Part shown: one piece after another, positions 21,500 to 30,840 of the stretch
Position numbering within the stretch: the stretch's first letter is position 1
How the letters are laid out: each line of letters opens with the position of its first letter
Assembly (NCBI GenBank): GCA_036245525.1
Contig: BTPG01000008.1
Span: 28,047,040 to 28,111,039, forward strand
Direction: 5' to 3'
Length of the DNA: 64,000 nt
Source of the DNA: Semisulcospira habei
Taxonomy: Eukaryota; Mollusca; Gastropoda; Semisulcospiridae
The notes under the pieces: generated by a model
Database searches by the model: none
What the model was told of the DNA's origin: nothing
Seen by the model: the letters and a program-made list of their open reading frames with translations, nothing else
Program-made: the position numbers and the translations under genes

Positions 21500-21709
21500 C
21501 GACTCATTCAACTCCGACTCGCCACGGCAAGACATGGATCGAGCGTGATAGTTCAGGGTTGTGCCAGAATAGCTTGGCGCCCATAGGCGCCAAGTTATTC
21601 TGGCACAACGCTTAAACTATCACGCTCGATCTGTTTCCAGAAATGTAATACAACCTTCAGGGGCAAGTTCAAAATTTGCGGATTTCGGTCCTGGAGCAGA
21701 ATGTGTTAA
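21500..21709. mobile_element. PAL-B palindromic element, copy 6
   Basis: actcattcaactccgac at the left, gcagaatgtgttaa at the right; core 21536-21632 pairs with a few mismatches. Confidence 0.8.
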
Positions 21710-21825
21710 AGCAGTCTATCAACCTGCGTGTGAACTGATCATAAATTTCGAAGGAGCCGATAATCCGTTGCTTGTCCGTAATTTATTTACTTCAATACCA
21801 ACTACGAGAGAAGGATCGACCATTA

Positions 21826-22060
21826 TTGCTGAGCAGTAACGGCAGCAGTAGCAGATTCAGCAACAATACCAACAACTTGAACAACAGTCACAACAGCAAT
21901 AACACAACCACAACAGCATCAGCAACAACAAAAACATAAACGACAACCAAACAACCAGTCAAACAAATAGTAAGTAAACAAACAACAAGAAAACAAACAT
22001 ACAACAACAATAACAGCAAACAACACAAACAAAAGAAAACACCACCAACACTTCTTCTTC
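21826..22060. repeat. AAC/CAG-rich low complexity
   Basis: Irregular (AAC)n, (CAACAG)n and AACA repeats. Confidence 0.8.
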
Positions 22061-22070
22061 TCGAACGCCG

Positions 22071-22306
22071 TCACACTTGGACTCGGAGTTTGGCTCTCAA
22101 AATGAAATCTGTGGTCTTCTGTAGCGCCTCCACAGGCCCGTACAGTTTCTCTTGTAGAGTGGCGGGCTTCGGATTATCTCCTCCCTCAGCAGCTGGTGGT
22201 TCCCACAGTCCTGGAGAATGTGCTCTGTGGTCTGCTCTGCTTCTCCACAAGGGCACAGGGGAGATGGCACGAGATGGAAGCGTCTGTGCAGGCACCAACA
22301 CAACAT
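22071..22306 (-). pseudogene. C-terminal fragment of a LINE polyprotein
   Basis: On the minus strand two overlapping frames give a Cys/His tail (CPCGEAEQTTEHILQDCGNH) then LQEKLYGPVEALQKTTDFIL. This Cys-X-Cys...His...Cys tail is typical of the C-terminus of I/Jockey-type LINE ORF2 proteins. A frameshift separates the parts. It lies within AAC-rich sequence. Confidence 0.6.
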
Positions 22307-22400
22307 AAACTAACCTGACAACAAATAACAACAACAATAACAATAACCATCACAACAACAACAACAATAACATCACAAAAACAACAACAATAACTATCAC
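22307..22400. repeat. (AAC)n-rich low complexity
   Basis: Continuation of the AAC-rich tract on the other side of the LINE fragment. Confidence 0.75.
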
Positions 22401-22401
22401 A

Positions 22402-22565
22402 GAGAAGAACCCAAAGGAGAAAGAAACACGCTTAGAAAAGACAGTTACAACACAATTTATGAATAAATAAATATAAAAAAATTTAATAAATAAAAATGTA
22501 TAAATAAAATGTGTTGTCAATGTTTTTTTCTAAGCGTGTTTCTTTCCCCATTGGGTTGTTCTCTG
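22402..22565. mobile_element. PAL-I MITE-like inverted-repeat element, copy 1
   Basis: gagaagaacccaaaggagaa/agaaacacgcttagaaaa at the left pairs with ttttctaagcgtgtttcttt/ccccattgggttgttctc at the right; AT-rich centre. Confidence 0.75.
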
Positions 22566-22885
22566 CATTTACACGCTTGGCATTCACTTCTTTGGTCTGG
22601 ATTTAATAATTATTACAATAACAGTAAACAGCAACCATAAAAGCAACAACAACAATAATAGCAACAAGACTGTACAAGCAACTGCATGAACTTTCGAATT
22701 GTACACCCTGAGCGAGCTTAAACTAGTTCAATTGCAGCACATTAACAGATTCACTGTCACTCGTTTTGTGAATTCATACAAGTTCATTTCTATGGGGTGT
22801 ACCTCAGGACACCCATTTCCCAGGGTATGTAAACCAACCGGTTTATAGGCTCTATCATTTCACTGCCACCCGTAACAGATCAAGA
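22566..22885. other. Unassigned sequence
   Basis: Short AAC/AAT-rich stretch, otherwise nothing recognised. Confidence 0.35.
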
Positions 22886-22888
22886 TGG

Positions 22889-22982
22889 GTCGACAATGAT
22901 CGTTCAAGGGTAGTGCCTGATCAACTTTGGCGCCTGAAGGCGTCAAGCTGACCAGGCACTACCCTTGAACTATCACGGTCGA
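22889..22982. mobile_element. PAL-B core, copy 7, ends decayed
   Basis: gtcgacaatgatcgttcaag ... cttgaactatcacggtcga; outer TTAA ends not recognisable. Confidence 0.65.
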
Positions 22983-23039
22983 ATCATTTCGACCCATTTC
23001 TCTCAACTTGTAAGCAGCGTTTAGCTGGGTTGGATCGTG

Positions 23040-23516
23040 AAATGTGAATCGTATGGCTCTGGAAGTGAAACATTTTTTTTTTAAAGGGTGGGGTGGGGGT
23101 GTGCTCGGTGTGAATCTAAATACTTGATATTGCAGGGTGATTTGGTGTATGTGGGATCGATAAATGCTGTATACGTGACATTCATTTTAAACGGACAACG
23201 GATGTAACGTTTGGATTTTTGTTTTAATTTTCTTTTTAGTACTAGCAAAGCAAAACCGATGTCCTTAGGCGGTTACTAGTCGTGTGGTTGGAAAGTTCAG
23301 CTATAAAAAGAGAGACCGAAATGATGGACTACGTGCAAACAACCCACGGGGTGTAGCTGCATGAAGTGTACTCAGTGGGCAAAAGGTTTCAGTTATCGCC
23401 TCGCGCACATAATATGTGCATGTGCATGTGCATGTAATTTACACCCCCCTCTGCATGAAAGTGCGAATATGGAAAGATAACTTTGGTGCAGTGTACTTGA
23501 ATCTGTCATTACTTTT
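23040..23516. other. Unassigned sequence
   Basis: Nothing recognised except a short tgtgca repeat at 23413-23433. Confidence 0.4.
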
Positions 23517-23617
23517 CTGCCCTGCACAGGCAAAAAGTCTGTAAGTCCGTTTTTGCGAAAAGCAAGATTTGATTATATTACAAAAACGAACTTACTGTGT
23601 TCTGCCGTCACAGGACA
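23517..23617. mobile_element. PAL-H inverted-repeat element, copy 3 (internally deleted)
   Basis: ctgcacaggcaaaaagtctg/taagtccgtttttgcg at the left; aacgaacttactgtgttctg/ccgtcacagg at the right. Confidence 0.55.
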
Positions 23618-24220
23618 GTAGCGTTATTTTCGCTGAAAATCGAAAAAAAAAAAAAAAAAAGACAATTGGTGCGTGTGAAAAACATCATTTTTTTAAAACG
23701 TCCGTCATTTTTCACATCGCAATCTATATTCAACCCATGTCCTTTGAATCTGCTGGCCGATGTATTCACTGTACTTGAGGTAGGCTTTTCTGGGCTGTTG
23801 AATCATAATTGTATAGGTGTTCAATGGCACAATGCGCTTCAATGATTTTTTTAATAGATTTTATTTTTATTGCTGGCGATAGAGGTTTACCTCGTTTCAA
23901 AACTGAAGTACTTCGGTCTGAGACGAAGTAAGCAGAAGATACACGGGTCGACGTCGGCCCGAGGAGCTTTGTTTACTATGCACACCTGTTTGTAAGATGT
24001 TATGTAAAGGGTTTGCCGCATGTGAATACGCAGCGTACATGTAGTTTGCCCCTGGATGTGTCCCAAAATGCGTGTTAAAAGTCTGTTCTTGGCAGTTGTT
24101 GCTGTGTTTTTCAGTTGATATATTAGAATTTAACGAGATGAAACAATGACAACATAGAACAGGTTTATTTCTTTAAACTGACAAAACTGGACGAACTCGC
24201 CAATGACAGACTTTTCTGGC
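23618..24220. other. Unassigned, with a PAL-D-like fragment
   Basis: gggtcgacgtcggcccgagg at 23945-23964 resembles a PAL-D arm (compare 35836-35852). A short hairpin tacttcggtctgagacgaag+ta lies at 23908-23929. No gene. Confidence 0.4.
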
Positions 24221-24244
24221 TGATTTATTTTATTGCGTGTTGTG

Positions 24245-24355
24245 TTGTTTGGTGTGGTGTGGTTTGGTGGTGGTGGTGGTGGTCGTGGTGGTGGTGGTGG
24301 TGGTGTGTGTGTGTGTGTGTGTGTGTTTATGTGTGTGTGGTGTGGTGTGGTGCGG

Positions 24356-24411
<56 letters not shown>

Positions 24412-24511
24412 ATGCGTGCGTGGATGAGTGCATTCGTGCGCGCGTGCGTTCGGTGTGCATACGTGGGTGGGAAGGTGAGTACGTGTGCGTGCTTGCGTAT
24501 GTGCGTTCGCA

Positions 24512-24542
<31 letters not shown>

Positions 24543-24575
24543 GTGTGTGTGTGTGTATGAGCGTGCGTGCGTCCT
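24245..24575. repeat. Compound (GGT)n/(GT)n/(GCGT)n microsatellite
   Basis: GTGGT, then GT, then TGCG repeats; all frames are artefacts. Confidence 0.95.
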
Positions 24576-24725
24576 TTTGGCGCTGTCACTGTCACTGTCA
24601 TTTTCTTTCAGTAATAATAAGATGAGGCTTTTCTTTTTTCAGGGCAGCAGTCTTTTCTCCAGTTTATTCAGGTTATGCACCAAATTATTGTCACATGTCA
24701 AATTTGCTTCTAGGAAAGGCATTTA

Positions 24726-24905
24726 TTTGTGTGCTAGTCTGTGATTTTTTTGTTTACCTTATTATGTCTTAGCAAGTGCTTCTAGGAAAGACTTTTTTTT
24801 TTTTTTTTTTTTTTTTTACTTCAAGTGTGTGCAGATCCGCTGTGAGTTTGTATCTTACTGCCCTAGGGCCGTAAAGTCCAAACTCACAGAGCAGCACACA
24901 TTTAC
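24726..24905. mobile_element. Decayed PAL-E elements
   Basis: tgtgtgctagtctgtgattt at 24728 and a degenerate pair at 24825-24903 (tgtgtgcagatccgctgtga ... ctcacagagcagcacaca). A T run fills 24791-24817. Confidence 0.5.
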
Positions 24906-25069
24906 TGACAGTTAATAAAACTGTTTAAAAAAAAACTTGTTTAATTACATAAATCTCGGGTCATGTCAAGGTGCTACACGTTGCCACGTTTCACTCACTT
25001 CGCGGGTGGTAAAATGATTCAATGAATTCAATGCAATGAATTGCATGGGTTATCCCCCGTTTCCCCTCA

Positions 25070-25200
25070 GCTCCCTCCCCCTACCCCCTCTCCACCCGAC
25101 GCCCATCATTCTCCGCCCCTCCCTCTCACCCAAGCCCCACCCCACGCCACCCAGCACCCCCTCATAGAGAGGCCATCCCCCGCGCTAGATCCCGCCCGCC
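25070..25200. repeat. C-rich low complexity
   Basis: CCC/CCT-rich tract. Confidence 0.6.
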
Positions 25201-25214
25201 ACTGGACGCAATTT

Positions 25215-25403
25215 ATATAAATTTTCTGGAATCTTCGGTCATTTGACGCTGCAGAGCCCCAGGCGTCCAAGAAACAGGGATACAAAGTTGTTTCGCCAAG
25301 AGGCATAGATCCTCATGTGCCCACGCAACTGCGCGGGCTCATGAGGATCTATGTCTCGCACAGTCGGATTGTTCGCTTTTTTCCCTTACAGTGAAGGGGT
25401 TAA
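25215..25403. mobile_element. PAL-A element, copy 3
   Basis: Left part carries the subfamily phrase 'gagccccaggcgtccaag'; hairpin 25299-25362; right end gtgaaggggttaa. The final TTAA (25400-25403) is also the first base group of the next PAL-B. Confidence 0.75.
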
Positions 25404-25737
25404 CACTTTCAGACAAAAATCGAGACATCTATATAAAGGTTGTATACCAGTTGACCCTCAGTGACACGGACCTGCTATGATAGTTCAAGGGTAGTGCCGG
25501 ATTAGCTTCCCAATGCGTAAAAGGCCATCGGGCCGACGTCGGCCACCGTTGGCCCGCGCACGGCCGTGCGCGGGCCAACGGCGACCGATGTCGGCCCGAT
25601 GGCCTTTTGCGCAATGCGTTGGCGCCCGATGGCCATTTGCGCATTGGGTTGGCGCCTAGGTAATCTGGCACTACCCTCGAACTTTCATGTTCGATCCACC
25701 TCCCGCTGTGGCGTCTAAAGGGTGAATGTGTTAAAGT
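25400..25737. mobile_element. PAL-B element, copy 8, interrupted by PAL-D
   Basis: TTAA at both edges (ttaacactttcagac, ggtgaatgtgttaa). Left arm 25470-25508 (atgatagttcaagggtagtg), right arm 25649-25698. A PAL-D element fills the gap in the centre. Confidence 0.8.
25509..25648. mobile_element. PAL-D element inserted in a PAL-B palindrome, copy 3
   Basis: cccaatgcgtaaaaggccat to ggccatttgcgcattggg, with a near-perfect GC-rich palindrome (ccgttggcccgcgcacggcc). The host reads agcTT before and TTggcgcc after, against agcttggcgcc in empty copies, so TT is duplicated. A 30-bp tail unit is doubled at 25590-25650. Confidence 0.82.
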
Positions 25738-25861
25738 GATATTCCAAATACACGCACCTGTCTTTGTCTTTCATATCCACCGCCATCCAAATTGACTGCC
25801 AATAGAACTACGCCGTAGACTCTAAGCAAATCGTAGCCTTAATTACAGACAAAGCAGTAAC

Positions 25862-25892
<31 letters not shown>

Positions 25893-25893
25893 C
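25862..25893. repeat. (GATT)n microsatellite
   Basis: Eight tandem GATT units. Confidence 0.9.
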
Positions 25894-26130
25894 TGATTGG
25901 CTGATTTATTTATTGCTTGATTGATTTGTAAGCTATGTATTTTCATTGTTATAAATATGTCTTTATTTATTTATGTAATTATTTATTCTTTATTGTATTT
26001 ATGTATAATTATATAAATTTATATATTATTAATACGTGAATGAATGAATGAATGAATGAAATGGATAATTAATTAATTAATTAATTACTGTATTTATTTA
26101 TTTACGCATTTATTTATTTATCTCTGAATG
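25894..26130. repeat. AT-rich low complexity
   Basis: TTTA, (TGAA)n at 26036-26060 and (AATT)n at 26067-26086. Confidence 0.8.
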
Positions 26131-26389
26131 TACACTTGAATGGACTCAGACAGTTTCAACCAGTTTGCTTTCCGGGAGTGAAAGGAAGTGTCATACTCAT
26201 GTACGCAGAGGATTTAAAGTGGATCAGTATCTTTAACTTACAGACACTTCACCCCAATCTAACCCGGCCACGACCACGCCACCCGGCCAAACCCATTCAG
26301 TCGTCATCAGTAGAAAAAATATGGTGTCCTGACGGTAACGTGCGATCGAGACGAAAGAGAATGCTGGTGGACGCTCCCTGGCAACCTCG
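26131..26389. other. Unassigned sequence
   Basis: No gene or repeat recognised. Confidence 0.4.
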
Positions 26390-26512
26390 TAGTCACGAAA
26401 CACATAAAATAAACCGTTCACAGTTTTGCCAGTTACAGGCATAAATCGTCATGGGGCCTATAGCCTTTGCAGCTCCACTGTGATCTGTGCCTCACTCGAC
26501 GGACTGAATGGG
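26390..26512. repeat. Strongly decayed PAL-A copy
   Basis: cataaatcgtcatggggcct ... tgatctgtgcctcactcgac, then gactgaatggggtt, in PAL-A order. Confidence 0.4.
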
Positions 26513-26582
26513 GTTTCCCAGTAACATTGAAGAGAGGTGAAAAAAAGATACGTCAGATATAAATAATCGTTGATACGTATAT

Positions 26583-26660
26583 GTTTGCAAGCGAGAGGTA
26601 TAGATCCTCATGAGCCCCTGCATTCCATGCCTCGTGAGAATCTATACCTCTTGCAAACGG
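26583..26660. mobile_element. PAL-A hairpin, copy 4
   Basis: tttgcaagcgagaggtatag ... tatacctcttgcaaa; the arms extend beyond the usual core. Confidence 0.75.
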
Positions 26661-26886
26661 AAGGGTTTCACTGTTGGACTGACTAGGGGTGTGGTTGATG
26701 GACTGTTTATCTTGAAGAGAGAGGGGAAGGAAAAGGAGGGAGAGGGTTGGGATCAGTACGGAGGTTAATGGAGAAGGGTTGGAAGTTTATTTTTGAATAT
26801 AATAGGGGGTGGCACATAGCCGTGTTCAGCACTTGAAAATGTTAGAAGCGTTTTGCAGATTATCATTCCAAACGCTAAAAAATCGG

Positions 26887-27010
26887 ATTACTGCCGAGAA
26901 AAATTAGACACCACGCAAATGCGAGAGGAAAAGATCCTCATGAGCCCCCGCATTTGCGGGGGCTCATGTGGATCTAAGCCTTTTGCAGAAACCACTTTGT
27001 AACCATATTA
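26887..27010. mobile_element. PAL-A element, copy 5
   Basis: ttactgccgagaaaaattag at the left; hairpin 26920-26987 around gcccccgcatttgcgggggc. Confidence 0.75.
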
Positions 27011-27125
27011 CTCTGACGGCTAAGGATCTTGGACATTGAAGTTACCGTGATTTAAACACATTGTGTGTCAAAAAAAAAAAGATCACGAATCAATTTTACA
27101 TATTTTGTGATACGACTTTTCTGCT

Positions 27126-27205
27126 TGAAGGCAAAAAAAAAAAAAAAAAAAAAAAGAAAAAAAAGAAAACCAACAAAAACAACAACAACCCCCCCCCCCC
27201 CCCCT
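27126..27205. repeat. Poly-A, AAC and poly-C tract
   Basis: A-run, AACAAC, then C-run. Confidence 0.9.
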
Positions 27206-27420
27206 GTAAGACGGAAAAAGTAACAAACGAAAACAATACGCACAAAACGAACAAACCAAACAAGAACAAACCCTAATGAAATGATATTTCCTCCACTCTA
27301 GACACCGCGTTTTTGTGTGCTCGTTATTATCATTCTCTTTCTCGAGCTGTCACATAAATATTGTCAGACCTGAACGCGACTCCAGTGATTTTCTTTGATC
27401 ATGAAGGCGAGTTGCTAGTT

Positions 27421-27470
27421 GGTTGGTTAGTTCGGGTTTAACGTCCACAGCACCGAGCGAATTGCTAGTT
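27421..27470 (-). repeat. SINE 3'-tail fragment
   Basis: Read on the minus strand: gtggacgttaaacccgaact then (AACC)n. The 'acgttaaac' plus AACT/AACC tail recurs at 32039-32105 and 44813-44848. Confidence 0.45.
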
Positions 27471-27589
27471 CATTCGCCAACCACTTTCCCACATCACTGG
27501 GGACGAATTCAGTCCAAATGTCTCTACCGTGTTGACACACATAATAGTCACTTTCTTTCAATGGGATGGAATCAATCCTTCCATCTGCA

Positions 27590-27655
27590 GGACACATAGA
27601 TTTTCATGAGCCCGTGCAGCCACAGAGGCTCATGGGGATGTGTGTCTCTTCTGGT
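27590..27655. repeat. Decayed PAL-A hairpin, copy 6
   Basis: acacatagattttcatgagc ... gctcatggggatgtgtgtct. Confidence 0.6.
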
Positions 27656-27691
27656 AAAGAGATTTCCTAATCTGATACTCTGGTGTAACAT

Positions 27692-27900
27692 TTAACCCCT
27701 TCACAGCCAGTGGACGCAGATTGTTTTTCCTGACATCTTAGTGAATTCAACGCCAAAGAGCCCCAGTAGTCAAAGGATTCAAACTGGTGTCTGTAAGAGG
27801 CATAGATCCCCATGAGCCCCCGCAACTGCGGGGGCTCATGATGATCTATACCTCGTGCAGTTGTGTCAAATTCACATTTTCTCGTCACTGTAAGGGTTAA
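27692..27900. mobile_element. PAL-A TTAA element, copy 7 (complete)
   Basis: ttaaccccttcacagccagt to cactgtaagggttaa. Left part carries 'ttcaacgccaaagagcccca'. Hairpin 27795-27858 (gcccccgcaactgcgggggc centre). Confidence 0.87.
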
Positions 27901-27972
27901 ATACGTGCGGTGGTCTGTGATTCCGGGCTTTGGTCCAATATTGCTTCGGTCTACAATCACAGATTATCACAC
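27901..27972. repeat. Decayed PAL-E
   Basis: gtgcggtggtctgtgattcc ... acaatcacagattatcacac directly abutting the PAL-A right end. Confidence 0.5.
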
Positions 27973-28230
27973 TCATTTACATGTGTATGTACCTCTGTAA
28001 CTCAGAACGAGTAATTGTACGCAATGGGGGATTAAACTTCTGATTGTATACACCTATTCGCGGCCTGAAAAAGACCATTCAGAGGGAGTACAAAATCTAT
28101 AGAAAGAGAACATTTTACACCCAGGTTCGAACGTCGACTGAGAGAACTGTGACAGCATTCAAACCAGGACCTTACGTAAATAATACAAGTAAAATTAATA
28201 TGTTCGCCCACACACGGTGCCATACTGAGG

Positions 28231-28339
28231 TAAACCCCTTCATTGCCACTCATCACGAGCTGTCGGTAGCGCATTTTGTTGAGGTGATTCCTGCAGGAAT
28301 CACCTCAACAAAATGCGCTACCGACAGACAAAGGGTTAA
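28231..28339. mobile_element. PAL-C element with PAL-A-like left end, copy 4
   Basis: Left end taaaccccttcattgcc is PAL-A style; the core 28259-28328 (ctgtcggtagcgcattttgt mirrored, centre attcctgcaggaat) is a perfect PAL-C palindrome; right end aaagggttaac. Confidence 0.8.
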
Positions 28340-28479
28340 CGGTAACGTTGTTTGCTAAAGAAATCACTTCAACTAAAAGCCCAAACGACAGCCAAAGGGT
28401 TGAAACACTGTAAATTCAACGGCAGACAACCCGATTCTGAATCCCGACCAAAAAGGTGACCGCCAAGCGTGTAAAATGC

Positions 28480-28600
28480 AAAGAATGACCCAACAAAATA
28501 AGACGCCCGCTCAGAAAATACCGTTACAAAACAATTTATTAATATTAATAAATTGTGTTGTAACTGTCTTTTTAAAAATAGACAAGCAAACAAGTATGTG
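28480..28600. repeat. PAL-I partial copy
   Basis: aatgacccaacaaa, gctcagaaaata, then acaatttattaatattaata+aattgt (central palindrome 28530-28558). Confidence 0.5.
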
Positions 28601-28611
28601 CTTTTTGCTGG

Positions 28612-28812
28612 CCCATGTTGGAACAATTTATTTTCTGGAGAATAATCCAACAAAGATAGGAGCACCTTAGAAAAGAGAGTTACAGCACCATTTATTAATA
28701 TTTCGTTACACTTTGCCACTTATCTTGTCTTTTTCTCCACGCACAAGTTAAGTAGCGGAATGTATACTATCTTTGTTGGGTTATTCTCAGAAAATATTGT
28801 TCTAACATGGAC
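28612..28812. mobile_element. PAL-I MITE-like element, copy 2
   Basis: cccatgttggaacaatttat / tctggagaataatccaacaaagatag at the left are mirrored at 28764-28812 (about 48-bp terminal inverted repeats). Confidence 0.75.
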
Positions 28813-28925
28813 CACAACAAAACACAGAACCTCATGAGCCCCGGCAGATGCGAGGGCTGATAAGGACTCTATGCCTGTGGCAGTTCGGTAGTGTTCGCAT
28901 TTTCTCGGCAGTGGTTGGGTTCACC
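28808..28925. repeat. Decayed PAL-A, copy 8
   Basis: gaacctcatgagccccggca ... gactctatgcctgtggcagt, then ttctcggcagtggttgggtt. Confidence 0.55.
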
Positions 28926-29169
28926 AGAGGCATGTACATCGCTGGTCGAACCTATAAACTAGAAAGAAAAGACCAAGTTCGGTATTTGCATTATGTTACA
29001 AAAGAAAGTCAGATAAAATATGTTAGAGCAGTTATGGTTTTTATTATGACTGTTTGAAAAGACTATGCAAATAGGTACTTGCATTTGTAAAAACTGAATG
29101 GCCATAAGCGAAGCATTCATTTCTGAACGCAACAGTAAAATTTGTTGGTTTCAATCCGCTAAGGGGCAC
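28926..29169. other. Unassigned sequence
   Basis: Nothing recognised. Confidence 0.4.
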
Positions 29170-29325
29170 GTAACCCCTTCACTTCCAAGAAAAAGTGAAA
29201 ACGATCCAACTGCTAGAGACATAGATCCTCATGAGCCCCCGCAACTGCGGGGGCTCATGAGGATCTATGCCTCTGGTTGAGACCAATTTGTTTTCATGTT
29301 TCTCGGACGGTTGTGGCTTTTGGTC
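29170..29325. mobile_element. PAL-A element, copy 9
   Basis: gtaaccccttcacttccaag at the left; hairpin 29213-29276 (agacatagatcctcatgagc mirrored); gtttctcggacggttg at the right. Confidence 0.82.
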
Positions 29326-29629
29326 GTTGAATGAACTGACATTTCAGAAACAAATATGTACGTACGGTGGCAGGGAAGGGGTTTAGTTCACACCAAAAAA
29401 ACAAAAAACAAAACAAAACAAACAAACAACTTAAAAAAAAACAACGTATAGTAGAAAAAGACAGCTGTCAGTGTTTTAGATGATTTGAAAAGTTTTAATG
29501 TCTATGACACTAGCACAGACAGTATACCTAATCTCTTCTGTCACTGGATGGCAAAAATTCTGTCTTTGAAAGCAGGGCAAATTCAACACCGAATAATTCC
29601 ATCAACCCAAGGAACACAGATATGACTAT

Positions 29630-29715
29630 AGGGTCAGCAAGAGCCAGGCAAAGATCTGTGGGAACTCATGAGGTTTTCTTGCCTCTTGAAGGTGCGTGGA
29701 GTTGGCATTTATTTC
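29630..29715. repeat. Decayed PAL-A, copy 10
   Basis: gtcagcaagagccaggcaaa ... ctcatgaggttttcttgcct+ctt. Confidence 0.5.
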
Positions 29716-29833
29716 AAGCAGTGAATGGTTATGATTGATTCGTAATTGCTTCCTTGCGGTGATTTTATTTTAGTGGAATGAAGACTTCGTATATTGATTG
29801 GTGAAGTCACACTGACACGATTCGGCGACTACA

Positions 29834-30047
29834 TTAACTCATTCAGCCCGACGGCCGTATTTCCCAAATTTTGGAGGCGTCATCTAATGACTATGAACCA
29901 GTTGCAGGAGATGGATCGACCATGATAATTCAAGGGCAGTGCCAGATTAGCTTAGCGCCTGTCGGCGCCAAGATAATCTGGCACTACCCTTGAATTACCA
30001 TGGTCGACCCATCTCCTGCTGTAAGGCGTCGGGGTTGACTAGGTTAA
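29834..30047. mobile_element. PAL-B TTAA element, copy 9
   Basis: ttaactcattcagcccgacg ... gactaggttaa; core pairs with few mismatches around gcctgtcggcgcc. Confidence 0.85.
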
Positions 30048-30269
30048 GTGGGCCATGACACAGCAGTTCTGATTTACAGCAATTATTGCGTGTTCATTCA
30101 CTTCGTTTTAGTTTTCGTTGGGTACATTTGCCACAAGGGACATTAATGTCCTCATCTCTACCATTCGGTAAGTAGCAGGTGTTTCTGGCACGAAAGACTG
30201 CAAATTGGAAGAGAAGCCTTTGTTGAGCTGTAATAACACTAAAGAAGTCATGTCTCCCTTCACGACGGA

Positions 30270-30358
30270 AAGACACACCATGACTACAAGAGGTAAAGAA
30301 TCTCATGAGCCCCCGCAGATGCAGGGGGCTCATGAGGTTCTTTGCCTCTTGCTGAGCC
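30270..30358. mobile_element. PAL-A hairpin, copy 11
   Basis: acaagaggtaaagaatctca ... tgaggttctttgcctcttg; a compensated variant, with aaagaat/attcttt-type pairing replacing the usual tagatcc. Confidence 0.75.
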
Positions 30359-30566
30359 TATGAAATCATATCTGTGAATTCTTTTGATTGATAGGACATG
30401 CACTATATTCGAGCAATAGCACATAGCTAATGAGGTGAAGGTCGTTTGACGAAAGCGAGGCTAGGCAGGATTGTCATCATGGCGGGGCTACTACCAGTAG
30501 TAAAGTGTCGACCAAAGGCCAACTTGAGACGATCGTCCTGTGCCTAGGTGTTTTGATGTTGAAGTA

Positions 30567-30765
30567 TTTCTAGGTCAATATTTACATTTTGTAGTTGACC
30601 AACAAAGACGATACACGTTTTTATTACAATTACAATTGTTGTTGCAACTTTACAAGCCTATCAATCACGGCAGTGCGTTATTATATTTGTTAATGCAAGC
30701 ATGTATTGCGTTTGTTGGCCAACTACAAAATGTAAACATTCGACTTGTTCTACAAATACTTTAAC
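30567..30765. mobile_element. PAL-J inverted-repeat element
   Basis: tttacattttgtagttgacc/aacaaagacgatac at 30581-30614 pairs with gtattgcgtttgttggccaa/ctacaaaatgtaaa at 30705-30738. Confidence 0.65.
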
Positions 30766-30814
30766 ATTTATAAAAACTCGTGATGAATTTTTTTTTTAAT
30801 AGATGTAAATGTTG

Positions 30815-30840
30815 TTATTATTATTATTATTATTATTATA
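30815..30840. repeat. (ATT)n microsatellite
   Basis: Short ATT array. Confidence 0.8.
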
